Source of the DNA: Paenibacillus silviterrae
GTDB lineage: Bacteria; Bacillota; Bacilli; Paenibacillales; NBRC-103111
Length of the DNA: 64,000 nucleotides
Direction of reading: 5' to 3'
NCBI RefSeq assembly: GCF_030167925.1
Contig: NZ_JASKUT010000001.1
Coordinates: 1,178,001-1,242,000 of the forward strand
The notes beneath the pieces are model-generated. The model did no database searches. It worked only from the letters and a program-made list of their open reading frames with translations, and was not told where the DNA came from. Below are positions 9,293 through 18,195 of the stretch, in pieces. A program made the translations under genes and the position numbers. Each line of letters begins with the position of its first letter. The first letter of the stretch is position 1.

Positions 9293-9769
9293 TTGTTAAA
9301 GAATAAGATTTTCATTATGCTGGTTGCGATTCTAATTGCTATTACATTAATATTGACGGCAGCCTTTGTTCTGTGGAACTATATGATTAAAAGTAACGAT
9401 TCCCCTGAGAATGCGGCTCAAAGCTCTGCAAGTCAAGTAAAGCAGGCCAAGAAGCTGACACCGGATCAAATTAAAGAAAATACAGTTATTATTAAGGATA
9501 TAACTACAAATTTAGCCGGCAATGCTAAGTTCATTAAAGTTAGCTTCGCCTTTGAACTTGAAAATAAGAAGGCAAAGGAAGAGTTCGAAAAGCTGGATTT
9601 CAAAATGAAGGCCATTATTATTCAAACCTTGGCTGACATGACTGCGGAAGAAGCAAGCGGCGGAAAAAGCTTTGATACTCTAACCTCTGTCCTTATGAAT
9701 AAAATGAATCCTTTACTTCAGGAAGGGAAATTAAATCAAATTTATATTACGGATAAAGTGCTTCAATAG
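9293..9769 (+). CDS. fliL: Flagellar basal-body-associated protein FliL
   Basis: FliL is a single-pass membrane protein that associates with the stator and supports torque. The 158-residue protein has an N-terminal membrane helix (about residues 5-30, FIMLVAILIAITLILTAAFV), a Ser/Lys-rich linker and an extracytoplasmic domain with the family-typical TTNLAGNAKFIKVSFAFEL stretch. The TTG start at 9293 has GGAGGGG about eight bases upstream. It follows swrD and precedes fliM, the usual order. Confidence 0.93.
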   Translation: MLKNKIFIMLVAILIAITLILTAAFVLWNYMIKSNDSPENAAQSSASQVKQAKKLTPDQIKENTVIIKDITTNLAGNAKFIKVSFAFELENKKAKEEFEKLDFKMKAIIIQTLADMTAEEASGGKSFDTLTSVLMNKMNPLLQEGKLNQIYITDKVLQ

Positions 9770-9812
9770 AAACGGGCATTCTCCATGATATAGCACAGAG
9801 GAGGTGACGCTA

Positions 9813-10811
9813 ATGGTTGATGTTCTCTCGCAGAATGAGATTGACGCTCTGCTTGCCGCATTGTCTTCTGGTGAGATGGATGCCGAGGAGCTCAAAAAAG
9901 AAGAAACGCAAAAGAAGGTCAGGGCTTACGATTTTAAGAGGGCGGTTCGATTCTCTAAGGACCATATTCGAAGCCTAACTCGAATTCATGAGAATTTTGC
10001 CCGTTACTTGACGACATATTTTTCAGCTCAATTAAGAACCTTCGTACAAATTAACGTTGTACAAGTTGAGCAGCTGCCCTATGATGAATTTATCCGTTCG
10101 ATTCCTAAAATGACCATTTTGAATATTTTCGAAGCAGAACCTTTGGAAGGCAGAATGGTGCTTGAGGTACATCCGAATGTAGCGTTTGCCATGGTGGACC
10201 GTTTGCTCGGCGGTGCTGGAACGTCTCCAACGAAGATTAATGCGCTCACAGAGATAGAGACGATCGTCATGGAACGGATCTTCAGCAGAGCCTTCGAGAG
10301 CCTCCAGGAAGCTTGGAAGACGGTGGTGGATTTATCTCCTAGGCTTGAGGCGCTGGAGACGAACCCGCAGTTCATGCAAATCGTATCACCGAACGAAACG
10401 ATAGCTCTTATTTCCTTAAGCACTAAGATCGGCGATACTACGGGGATGATCAATTTATGTATTCCTCATGTTGTTATTGAGCCTATCATGCCCAGATTAT
10501 CGGTACACCATTGGTTTGTATCTCAGAAGAAGGTTCGGGCCCCGGAAGAGGTTATGGCTTTACAGTCCAGGCTGCATAAGGCCAAGCTGCCCATCATTGC
10601 AGAATTGGGAACTTCGCAGATTAATGTTCGCGAATTTTTGAATCTTAATGTCGGTGATGTGATTACGCTCAACAAGTCCGTTGACGAGCCGCTTCATATA
10701 CGTATTGGGGAAAAGCTCAAGTATTACGGTACTCCTGGTACGGCCCGCGGTAAGCTTGCCATTCAAATCAGTGAGTCTGTAGAAGAAGGAGTAGAAGAGA
10801 ATGACGAATAA
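9813..10811 (+). CDS. fliM: Flagellar motor switch protein FliM
   Basis: FliM is part of the switch complex (C ring) and binds phosphorylated CheY through its N-terminal peptide, here LSQNEIDALLAALSSGE. The middle CheC-like domain and the C-terminal SpoA domain (about 255-325) follow. Length is 332 residues from this start, which is normal. ATG at 9813 is preferred over in-frame GTG at 9804 because AGGAGGTG lies at 9799-9806, giving proper spacing to the ATG. The 3' end overlaps fliY by 11 bases. Confidence 0.96.
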   Translation: MVDVLSQNEIDALLAALSSGEMDAEELKKEETQKKVRAYDFKRAVRFSKDHIRSLTRIHENFARYLTTYFSAQLRTFVQINVVQVEQLPYDEFIRSIPKMTILNIFEAEPLEGRMVLEVHPNVAFAMVDRLLGGAGTSPTKINALTEIETIVMERIFSRAFESLQEAWKTVVDLSPRLEALETNPQFMQIVSPNETIALISLSTKIGDTTGMINLCIPHVVIEPIMPRLSVHHWFVSQKKVRAPEEVMALQSRLHKAKLPIIAELGTSQINVREFLNLNVGDVITLNKSVDEPLHIRIGEKLKYYGTPGTARGKLAIQISESVEEGVEENDE

Positions 10812-12075
10812 CAAAGACTATTTGTCACAGGAAGAGATTGATGCTCTTCTGAGACAAGCGTCCGATGGAGGCGGCTCTGACAGCTCCGGCTTATCTCCGG
10901 TCTTGGATGATTACTTATCTTCGTTAGAGCAGGATGCGCTTGGGGAGATTGGTAACATCACATTCGGAAGTGCTGCTACAGCTCTATCGACGCTTCTCGG
11001 TAAGAAGGTGGATATTACTACACCGAAAGTATCCATAATCGCGCGTGAAGAATTGGTTCAGGAGTTCCCCAAGCCCCATGTAGCCGTACATGTCAATTAT
11101 GTGGACGGGTTTCATGGGATCAATCTACTTGTGATCAAGACTCGTGATGCTCAAGTCATTGCGGATCTGATGATGGGTGGGGACGGGACCGGTCAGAACA
11201 TGGAATTGTCGGAAATTCACATCAGTGCCGTACAAGAAGCGATGAATCAAATGATGGGTTCTTCGGCGACTTCCATGTCGACCATCTTTAACCGGTTCGT
11301 TAATATCTCGCCGCCAGGCATTGATATATTGAATTTATCCGAACAGGGAGACCAGGCCCTTCCTCCGGAAGACGTGTTTATCAAAATATCGTTCCGGCTC
11401 ACGATCGGCGACTTGATCGACTCGACCATCATGCAGCTTCTTCCGGTAGGATTTGCAAAAGATATGGTTTCCATACTTATGGGCGGAGGTGACATGAACC
11501 CAGAACCGGCTCCAACACCTGCACCGGCGACACAACCGGCAGCTCAGCAGCCGCCTGCGCCAGCATCAGCAGCGCCAAGTATGCCTGCTCCTGATCCATA
11601 CGCCCAACCAATGTATCAGCAGCCGCCTATGCAACAACCCATGTATCAACAACCGCCGATGCAGCAACCGATGTATCAACAGCCTATGATGCCTCAGCAG
11701 CCAATGATGCCGCCGCAACCGGCTACCTACGGCATGCATGCGAACCGCAACGTAAATGTGCAGCCTGCTCAGTTTTCTAATTTCAGTACGCCACACTTGA
11801 CCGCTGCGGAAGATACAAACCTGAATTTACTACTGGATATCCCTCTTAAAGTAACAGTAGAATTGGGTAGGACACATAAGGTTATTAAAGATATTTTGGA
11901 GCTTTCCCAAGGATCGATCATCGAGCTGGATAAGCTAGCCGGTGAGCCTGTGGATATTCTCGTTAACAACAAGCTGATCGCCAAAGGCGAAGTTGTCGTT
12001 ATTGATGAGAATTTCGGTGTACGTGTTACGGACATCGTCAATCAATGGGATCGCATTCAAAAATTACAACAATAA
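10801..12075 (+). CDS. fliY: Flagellar switch phosphatase FliY (FliN-type)
   Basis: FliY is the Gram-positive switch protein that combines CheY-P phosphatase and FliN functions. The N terminus (YLSQEEIDALLRQ) resembles the CheY-P-binding peptide of FliM. Two CheC-type active-site motifs are visible: DALGEIGN and SAVQEAMN (the D/S-x3-E-x2-N pattern). A Pro/Gln/Met-rich linker (about residues 230-315) leads to a C-terminal SpoA/FliN domain (about 340-420, LLLDIPLKVTVELGRT). The 424-residue length slightly exceeds the roughly 378 of B. subtilis, mostly from the linker repeat. The start overlaps fliM. Confidence 0.96.
   Translation: MTNNKDYLSQEEIDALLRQASDGGGSDSSGLSPVLDDYLSSLEQDALGEIGNITFGSAATALSTLLGKKVDITTPKVSIIAREELVQEFPKPHVAVHVNYVDGFHGINLLVIKTRDAQVIADLMMGGDGTGQNMELSEIHISAVQEAMNQMMGSSATSMSTIFNRFVNISPPGIDILNLSEQGDQALPPEDVFIKISFRLTIGDLIDSTIMQLLPVGFAKDMVSILMGGGDMNPEPAPTPAPATQPAAQQPPAPASAAPSMPAPDPYAQPMYQQPPMQQPMYQQPPMQQPMYQQPMMPQQPMMPPQPATYGMHANRNVNVQPAQFSNFSTPHLTAAEDTNLNLLLDIPLKVTVELGRTHKVIKDILELSQGSIIELDKLAGEPVDILVNNKLIAKGEVVVIDENFGVRVTDIVNQWDRIQKLQQ
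11611..11700 (+). repeat. In-frame MYQQPPMQQP repeat in the FliY linker
   Basis: Two adjacent 30-base units encode MYQQPPMQQP (11611-11640 and 11641-11670), and a third degenerate unit encodes MYQQPMMPQQ (11671-11700). The copies differ at synonymous third positions, so the peptide is better conserved than the DNA. They lengthen the flexible linker between the phosphatase and FliN-like domains. Confidence 0.85.
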
Positions 12076-12108
12076 ATATTTACTCAACCCTAGGAGGATT
12101 GGTTATCC

Positions 12109-12471
12109 ATGGCTAACCGCATTTTGATCGTAGACGACGCTGCTTTTATGAGAATGATGATTCGCGATATTCTAACAAAGAACGGATATGAAGTTGTTGG
12201 AGAAGCAAACGACGGGGCGCAAGCCATTGAGAAATTTAAAGAGCTTCGTCCGGACCTGATTACGATGGACATCACGATGCCTGAGATGGATGGAATCAAT
12301 GCATTGAAAGAGATTAAAAAGCTGGATGCCAATGCAAAGGTTATTATGTGCTCTGCAATGGGACAGCAAGCCATGGTAATCGATGCCATTCAAGCCGGCG
12401 CGAAAGACTTTATCGTGAAGCCGTTCCAGGCGGACCGCGTTATTGAAGCAATCAAGAAGACATTGGGTTAG
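12109..12471 (+). CDS. cheY: Chemotaxis response regulator CheY
   Basis: CheY is the single-domain receiver that, when phosphorylated by CheA, binds the flagellar switch. The 120-residue protein has the acidic pair D9-D10, the phosphoacceptor D54 (in TMDITMPEMDG), S82 in the CSAMG turn and K104 in the IVKPF motif. No output domain is attached. The RBS is CTAGGAGGA. It lies between fliY, whose product dephosphorylates CheY-P, and the export genes, as in Bacillus. Confidence 0.97.
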   Translation: MANRILIVDDAAFMRMMIRDILTKNGYEVVGEANDGAQAIEKFKELRPDLITMDITMPEMDGINALKEIKKLDANAKVIMCSAMGQQAMVIDAIQAGAKDFIVKPFQADRVIEAIKKTLG

Positions 12472-12524
12472 CGGATTTAAAGCAGCATGGGGAGAGTTTG
12501 TTCAACCCGAAAGGAATGTGAAAC

Positions 12525-13169
12525 TTGAAACGACTCGCAACCAAGTTGGCAGCAGCTTTGATTTTCGTTTCAGCACAAACAGCAGTATTCGCTGCTGTTT
12601 GTTTTGGAGCAATAGGAGAAGACACAACGAAGTCCCCTGACTTAGGCGATCCAGCTGGAAAGCCTATTGTAGGAGGGGGGGCAGGCGATACGTTTGTCAT
12701 GATTCTAAAGGTAATTTTCTTCCTTATCCTTATTATCGGTTTGTTTTTTGTGATTATGAAGATCGTTTCGCAAAAAAATAAACTACTGTTCGGCCGCTCG
12801 ATCCGCTCCTTGGGCGGGGTTCCGCTGGGGCAGAACAAATCCATTCAAATCGTAGAAATCGGACGTTCTCTCTATGTGGTCGGCGTTGGGGAGAACGTTC
12901 AACTACTCGAAAAGATAGAGGATGAACAGGAGGTAGCTTATATTACTGATTTGATGACGGCATCGTCTGTAGCACCGGGCTTTGACGCATTTGGCAGCTG
13001 GGTTCAGAAGCTTCGCAGCAAGCCTGCCGACAATGAACTGGAAGAGACGGAAATGTCATTTCAGCAAGTGTTCCACAACAAAATGCAGCGTGTTTCCGAT
13101 CGTAAGAAGCTGGCCGAGGAACTGCTGACACAAGATCAATACACGGATCGGTTGAATGATAAATCATGA
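12525..13169 (+). CDS. fliZ: Flagellar biosynthetic protein FliO/FliZ
   Basis: This is the FliO-type accessory of the export gate, called FliZ in Bacillus, which helps assemble FliP. The 214-residue protein begins with a signal-peptide-like segment (LAAALIFVSAQTAVFAAV, about residues 8-25). A second hydrophobic helix follows at about 62-85 (MILKVIFFLILIIGLFFVIM), and then a cytoplasmic domain with LLFGRSIRSLGGVPLGQNKS, typical of FliO. The start is TTG at 12525 after AAAGGAATG. The stop overlaps fliP in an ATGA. Confidence 0.9.
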   Translation: MKRLATKLAAALIFVSAQTAVFAAVCFGAIGEDTTKSPDLGDPAGKPIVGGGAGDTFVMILKVIFFLILIIGLFFVIMKIVSQKNKLLFGRSIRSLGGVPLGQNKSIQIVEIGRSLYVVGVGENVQLLEKIEDEQEVAYITDLMTASSVAPGFDAFGSWVQKLRSKPADNELEETEMSFQQVFHNKMQRVSDRKKLAEELLTQDQYTDRLNDKS

Positions 13170-13936
13170 AGAACAAATTGAGATGGATTCCAGCTATTAT
13201 CGCCGTACTAGTGATCGTCTTGGGCTACTCTTCGCCGGTCTACGCGGCGAATCCGATCCCTGGGATCAACATCGACATCGGAGGAACGGATGCGAATACT
13301 CCGGCAGGCGCTGCAAGCACGGTCAATATATTGCTCCTGCTCACGATTCTAAGTATCGCTCCTTCGATACTAGTGCTGATGACAAGCTTTACGAGAATCG
13401 TCATTGTACTAGGTTTTGTAAGGACCTCGCTTGGGACACAGCAAATGCCTCCCAATCAGGTATTAATCGGATTAGCTTTATTTCTAACCTTTTTTATCAT
13501 GGCGCCAACGCTCGGTGAGATTAATCAGACGGCATATCAGCCGTATATGAAGGGCGAAATTTCGCAGACGGCCGCTTTAGACAAAGCATCGGTAACCATC
13601 AAAAAATTTATGTTTCAGCATACGCGGGAAAAGGATTTAAAGCTGTTCTTGGACTATACGAAGGCAGCGCCTCCCACGGGAGTCGAAGATACGCCACTTA
13701 CCGCACTGGTACCTGCTTACGCTATAAGTGAATTGAAGACGGCTTTTCAGATGGGGTTTATGATTTTTATCCCGTTTCTTGTCATCGATATGGTAGTAGC
13801 GAGTACGCTAATGGCAATGGGGATGATGATGCTTCCACCGGTTATGATCTCGCTGCCTTTCAAAATTTTATTATTCATCCTCGTGGATGGTTGGTACTTG
13901 GTCGTACGGTCACTACTGTTAAGCTTTAATACGTAA
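13166..13936 (+). CDS. fliP: Flagellar export gate protein FliP
   Basis: FliP is the main subunit of the FliP5Q4R1 export gate in the inner membrane. The 256-residue protein has a cleavable-looking signal peptide (to about residue 28, ending SSPVYAA), then several hydrophobic segments: VNILLLLTILSIAPSILVLM, the VLGFVRTSLGTQQMPPNQVL signature, and the MGFMIFIPFLVIDMVVASTL helix. These are the hallmark FliP/SctR regions. It overlaps fliO/Z by four bases and is followed by fliQ. Confidence 0.97.
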   Translation: MKNKLRWIPAIIAVLVIVLGYSSPVYAANPIPGINIDIGGTDANTPAGAASTVNILLLLTILSIAPSILVLMTSFTRIVIVLGFVRTSLGTQQMPPNQVLIGLALFLTFFIMAPTLGEINQTAYQPYMKGEISQTAALDKASVTIKKFMFQHTREKDLKLFLDYTKAAPPTGVEDTPLTALVPAYAISELKTAFQMGFMIFIPFLVIDMVVASTLMAMGMMMLPPVMISLPFKILLFILVDGWYLVVRSLLLSFNT

Positions 13937-13970
13937 ACGATCGTTGAAGACTGTCAGGAGGAGAATAACG

Positions 13971-14240
13971 TTGAGCTCCGAGTTTATCATTAAGCTGGCC
14001 GGCGAAGCGGTTTATACCACACTTAAGGCTAGCGCACCAATGATGGTGCTGGCTCTGGTTGTGGGATTGATTGTCAGCATTTTTCAGGCGACGACGCAAA
14101 TTCAAGAGCAAACGCTGGCGTTTGTACCCAAAATCGTGGTAGTATTGCTGGCATTATTGGTATTTGGTCCGTGGATTCTTACCACCTTGGTCGACTTCAC
14201 TTACAATCTGCTTAACAATTTATATAAATTTGTAGGTTAG
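13971..14240 (+). CDS. fliQ: Flagellar export gate protein FliQ
   Basis: FliQ is the small helical-hairpin subunit of the export gate. From TTG at 13971 the protein is 89 residues, the family's usual size, with two hydrophobic helices (about 15-40 and 50-75) and the conserved IVSIFQATTQIQEQTLAFVPK loop. The frame stays open to a TTG at 13944, but AGGAGGA at 13956-13963 lies between the two and supports 13971. It is flanked by fliP and fliR. Confidence 0.95.
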   Translation: MSSEFIIKLAGEAVYTTLKASAPMMVLALVVGLIVSIFQATTQIQEQTLAFVPKIVVVLLALLVFGPWILTTLVDFTYNLLNNLYKFVG

Positions 14241-14251
14241 GTTGTGAGCGA

Positions 14252-15031
14252 ATGGATTGGATGCTGCAATATTATCCTGGATTTCTGCTATTTTTTTGTC
14301 GAATCACCTCTTTTTTTGTAGTATCACCGGTCTTTTCAGCTCAAAACGTGCCGAACCCATTGAAGCTTGGCTTAGCTGTGTTTGTAGCTTTTATTTCTTT
14401 CATCAGTCTTGGCACCTCAACACCCGTTACTTTGGATTCGATATTTTGGCTGTTGATACTTCGGGAAATATTGGTCGGACTTTTTCTCGGATTCATTGCT
14501 TACTTATTTTTTACCGTTGTACAAATTGCGGGAGCTTTTATCGATATTCAGATTGGTTTTGGTATAGCGAATGTGATTGACCCTGTAACGGGTGCTCAGA
14601 GTCCGCTTATGGGGAACTTGAAGTATATGGTAGCCCTATTGCTATTTTTTAGCTTTAACGGTCATCACTATTTGCTTGAAGGGATCATGCGCAGCTACGA
14701 ATGGATTCCGCTAGATAACGAACTTTTTACTCATATATATAACGGCCGAATCTCTGATTTTATGCTACGCACTTTTTCCGAGGTGTTTACACTTAGCTTT
14801 CAAATGGCTGCTCCCATCATAGTTGCCTTGTTCCTTACTGATTTGGGTTTGGGACTACTGGCGAGAGTTTCACCACAGTTCAATATTTTTGTCATAGGGA
14901 TGCCTCTTAAAGTCCTGTTGGGATTAATGATGTTAATCTTACTATTCCCTGGCTACCAGTTGCTTTTTAAAGATTTGTTTAAAGCCATGCTGGAAGCAAT
15001 TCAACGATTTTTCGGTGTGTTTGCTGCTTGA
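14252..15031 (+). CDS. fliR: Flagellar export gate protein FliR
   Basis: FliR is the single-copy subunit that closes the FliP/FliQ gate helix. The 259-residue protein is strongly hydrophobic, with about six membrane segments, and has the typical GAFIDIQIGFGIANVIDPVTGAQ loop (about 103-125) and a terminal LLFPGYQLLFKDLFKAMLEAI helix. The ATG at 14252 has only a weak upstream purine run (GTTGTGAGCG). Its 3' end overlaps the open frame of flhB, but the preferred flhB start lies 14 bases downstream. Confidence 0.95.
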   Translation: MDWMLQYYPGFLLFFCRITSFFVVSPVFSAQNVPNPLKLGLAVFVAFISFISLGTSTPVTLDSIFWLLILREILVGLFLGFIAYLFFTVVQIAGAFIDIQIGFGIANVIDPVTGAQSPLMGNLKYMVALLLFFSFNGHHYLLEGIMRSYEWIPLDNELFTHIYNGRISDFMLRTFSEVFTLSFQMAAPIIVALFLTDLGLGLLARVSPQFNIFVIGMPLKVLLGLMMLILLFPGYQLLFKDLFKAMLEAIQRFFGVFAA

Positions 15032-15045
15032 ACGGAGGGAACAAC

Positions 15046-16137
15046 GTGACAACGCTTCGCTACCAATTGGATCTACAGTTATTTTCGGGTGAGAAGACGG
15101 AATCCGCGACCCCCAAAAAGAGGCAGGAAGCTCGTCAAAAAGGTCAAGTCGCCAAGAGTATGGACTTGTCCGCTGCGTTTATTTTATTTTTCACGTTTAT
15201 GTCCTTTGTATTGTTTGGTAGTTTCATGAAGGATCAACTATTGGCGATGTTTAAGTCCATATTCTACGATTTTCTTCTCTATGATCCAACGATTGAAAAT
15301 GTACAAACCTTGGGTACACGGTTACTTTTGCAAATGCTCATGATTGTAGGCCCGATATTCTTAATCGCGCTTGTGATCGGTGTTGCCGCGAATTACCTTC
15401 AGATCGGTTTTCTTTTTACGGCAGATCCCTTGAAGATGAAGTTTGAAAAGATCAATCCGATCTCTGGAGCCAAAAATATTTTTTCTTTGCGTTCCGTCGT
15501 GGATTTTCTGAAGTCTGTACTTAAAATGAGCATCATAGGTGTTGTCGTTTTTAACACCCTATGGGGAGAGCGTAGTCAAGTGATGGAGCTTGCTCATCAT
15601 CCCATAGAAGATATCCTTTGGTTTACCTCTTCTCTTACGTTATCTCTTGGATTGAAAATCGGTTTGATCCTAATTGTTCTAGCAATATTCGATTATATGT
15701 ACCAGCGGTATGAGCATGAAAAAAGCTTGAAAATGTCTAAACAGGATATTAAGGACGAATATAAGAAAACAGAAGGCGATCCGTTAATCAAAAGTAAAAT
15801 CCGTGAGAAGCAGCGAAGAATGGCTATGCAGCGGATGATGCAGGAAGTTCCCAAAGCCGATGTGGTCATTACGAACCCGACTCACTTCGCTATTGCTCTT
15901 AAGTACGATGCAGAGAAGATGCAGGCACCCATGGTAATCGCTAAGGGAACGGATTATATCGCCCTAAAAATCAAACAAATCGCCAAGGAAAACGGTATCA
16001 TGACAATGGAAAACAAACCGCTGGCTCGTGCGTTGTACGCTCAAGTAGAGATCGGGGAAGCCATTCCGAACGATATGTTCCAGGCCGTAGCAGAGGTTCT
16101 AGCATATGTATACAAAGTTAAAGGAAAAGCGAACTAA
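15046..16137 (+). CDS. flhB: Flagellar export switch protein FlhB
   Basis: FlhB controls substrate specificity of the export gate through autocleavage. The 363-residue protein has an N-terminal ESATPKKRQEARQKGQVAKS motif, four membrane helices (about 30-210) and a cytoplasmic domain with the autocleavage site N277-P278-T279-H280. GTG at 15046 is chosen because GGAGGG lies at 15034-15039; an in-frame TTG at 15028 sits upstream of that site. FliK, encoded earlier in the operon, triggers its switch. Confidence 0.96.
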   Translation: MTTLRYQLDLQLFSGEKTESATPKKRQEARQKGQVAKSMDLSAAFILFFTFMSFVLFGSFMKDQLLAMFKSIFYDFLLYDPTIENVQTLGTRLLLQMLMIVGPIFLIALVIGVAANYLQIGFLFTADPLKMKFEKINPISGAKNIFSLRSVVDFLKSVLKMSIIGVVVFNTLWGERSQVMELAHHPIEDILWFTSSLTLSLGLKIGLILIVLAIFDYMYQRYEHEKSLKMSKQDIKDEYKKTEGDPLIKSKIREKQRRMAMQRMMQEVPKADVVITNPTHFAIALKYDAEKMQAPMVIAKGTDYIALKIKQIAKENGIMTMENKPLARALYAQVEIGEAIPNDMFQAVAEVLAYVYKVKGKAN

Positions 16138-16161
16138 TTACAGAAGGGAGGGCATCTGGCA

Positions 16162-18195
16162 ATGAAACTAAAGGATTTAGTGGTATTAGTCGGCGTGATT
16201 GGGATCGTCTTGATGATGGTTGTGCCGCTCCCGCTGATGTTGCTTGATGTCCTGCTCATCATTAATATTGCTTTTGCTCTCGTTATTATTTTGATTGCAA
16301 TGAATACAACAGATGCTTTGCAGTTCTCTATTTTTCCATCATTGCTCCTCATCACCACCTTGTTTCGGTTGGCTCTCAACGTTTCGACAACCCGAAATAT
16401 TTTGGCCAACGGGGATGCCGGTAATGTGGTCGCAACCTTTGGTTCCTTCGTTGCCCAAGGCAATATCGTAGTCGGCTTCGTCGTCTTTATCATCCTTGTC
16501 TTGGTGCAGTTTATCGTAATAACCAAAGGTTCCGAGCGCGTTGCCGAGGTCGCCGCACGATTCACACTCGATGCGATGCCGGGTAAACAGATGAGTATCG
16601 ACGCCGATTTGAACGCAGGTATGATTAATGAGCATCAAGCAAGAGAGCGCCGCGAAAAAATATCTCGTGAAGCGGATTTCTATGGCGCCATGGACGGTGC
16701 GAGTAAATTCGTGAAAGGGGATGCCATCGCCGGCATCATCATGCTTATCATCAATATCATCGGCGGCTTGATTATCGGGGTGGCGATGAAAGGCAAATCG
16801 TTCGCGGAAGCAGGGGAGCTGTACTCGATCATGACGATCGGTGACGGCTTGGTTAGCCAAATCCCGGCACTGCTGATTTCAACCGCTTCCGGTATTATTG
16901 TTACCCGAGCCGCTTCGGACGGTAACCTCGCTCAAGATCTGACGGCGCAGCTTTTCAATTATCCAAAGCTGCTTTATATTGTAGCCGCTACGATAACAGG
17001 ACTCGGCATTTTTACACCTATTCACTTTTATACTACGTTTCCGATTGCGCTATTAATCGCTTTTGGCGGTTATAAGATGCAGCAAAATCAAGTCAAACAG
17101 CAGGCAGCGGAAGTTCAGCTTGAAGAAGAGCAGCAAATCGAGGAAGTACGCAGTCCGGAAAGTGTTATCAGTCTTCTCCAGGTGGATCCTATCGAGTTTG
17201 AATTTGGTTATGGTTTGATTCCACTTGCGGATACGCAGCAGGGCGGGGATTTGCTAGACCGGATTATTCTTATTCGAAGACAATGTGCCCTTGAACTGGG
17301 GATTGTCGTGCCGGTCATCCGCATTCGCGATAATATCCAGCTTCGTCCTAATGAATATGTGATGAAAATTAAAGGGAATACCGTTGCACGAGGCGAGCTC
17401 CTTCTAGGACATTACTTGGCAATGAGTCCCGGCATCGATGATGATTCGATTTCCGGTATCGAGACCTTGGAGCCTGCCTTCGGACTCCCTGCGATCTGGA
17501 TTGACGAACAGACGAAGGAACGTGCGGAGCTCTCCGGGTATACGGTAGTGGATCCGCCTTCGGTGGTTGCCACCCATATGACGGAAATCATAAAGAAGCA
17601 TGCCCATGAGCTCTTAGGAAGACAGGAAACGAAGGCTCTAGTGGAGAATGTGAAGGAGAATTATCCGGCATTGGTGGACGAGCTGATACCAGGAGTCTTG
17701 TCCCTTGGGGATGTGCAAAAGGTATTGGTTAAGCTGCTTCGCGAGAAAATTTCCGTACGCGATTTGGTAACGATCATGGAAACCTTGGCTGACTACGGAG
17801 GCTATACGAAGGATCCTGAAATTTTGACAGAGTACGTGAGACAGGCCTTATCCAGACAAATTACCCAGCAATATGCAACCGGGGGAGATTCCCTTAAGGT
17901 GATTACCGTCGGGCCGTCGTTAGAGAAGAGAATCGCGGAATCGGTGCAGCAATCGGATCAAGGCAGCTATTTGGCGCTCGACCCTACATCAACTCAAGTA
18001 ATTTACCAAAAGATTAGCGACCAAGTGACGAAGCTGTTGCAGTCGGGACAGCAGCCGATTGTTCTGACCTCTCCTACAATTCGCATGTACTTGCGGCAGC
18101 TTTTGGAACGAACCATGCAGGACATTCCGGTATTGTCTTACAGCGAGCTTGAACCAAATGTGGAAATTCAAAGCATGGGAGTTGTTAATCTATGA
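16162..18195 (+). CDS. flhA: Flagellar export protein FlhA
   Basis: FlhA is the large export-gate subunit whose cytoplasmic ring docks export chaperones. At 677 residues it is full length. It has about eight membrane helices in the first 320 residues, the FHIPEP-family region RFTLDAMPGKQMSIDADLNAG (about 134-154), and a large cytoplasmic domain from about 330 on. RBS GAAGGGAGGGC precedes the ATG. The stop overlaps the ATG of flhF (ATGA). Confidence 0.97.
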   Translation: MKLKDLVVLVGVIGIVLMMVVPLPLMLLDVLLIINIAFALVIILIAMNTTDALQFSIFPSLLLITTLFRLALNVSTTRNILANGDAGNVVATFGSFVAQGNIVVGFVVFIILVLVQFIVITKGSERVAEVAARFTLDAMPGKQMSIDADLNAGMINEHQARERREKISREADFYGAMDGASKFVKGDAIAGIIMLIINIIGGLIIGVAMKGKSFAEAGELYSIMTIGDGLVSQIPALLISTASGIIVTRAASDGNLAQDLTAQLFNYPKLLYIVAATITGLGIFTPIHFYTTFPIALLIAFGGYKMQQNQVKQQAAEVQLEEEQQIEEVRSPESVISLLQVDPIEFEFGYGLIPLADTQQGGDLLDRIILIRRQCALELGIVVPVIRIRDNIQLRPNEYVMKIKGNTVARGELLLGHYLAMSPGIDDDSISGIETLEPAFGLPAIWIDEQTKERAELSGYTVVDPPSVVATHMTEIIKKHAHELLGRQETKALVENVKENYPALVDELIPGVLSLGDVQKVLVKLLREKISVRDLVTIMETLADYGGYTKDPEILTEYVRQALSRQITQQYATGGDSLKVITVGPSLEKRIAESVQQSDQGSYLALDPTSTQVIYQKISDQVTKLLQSGQQPIVLTSPTIRMYLRQLLERTMQDIPVLSYSELEPNVEIQSMGVVNL

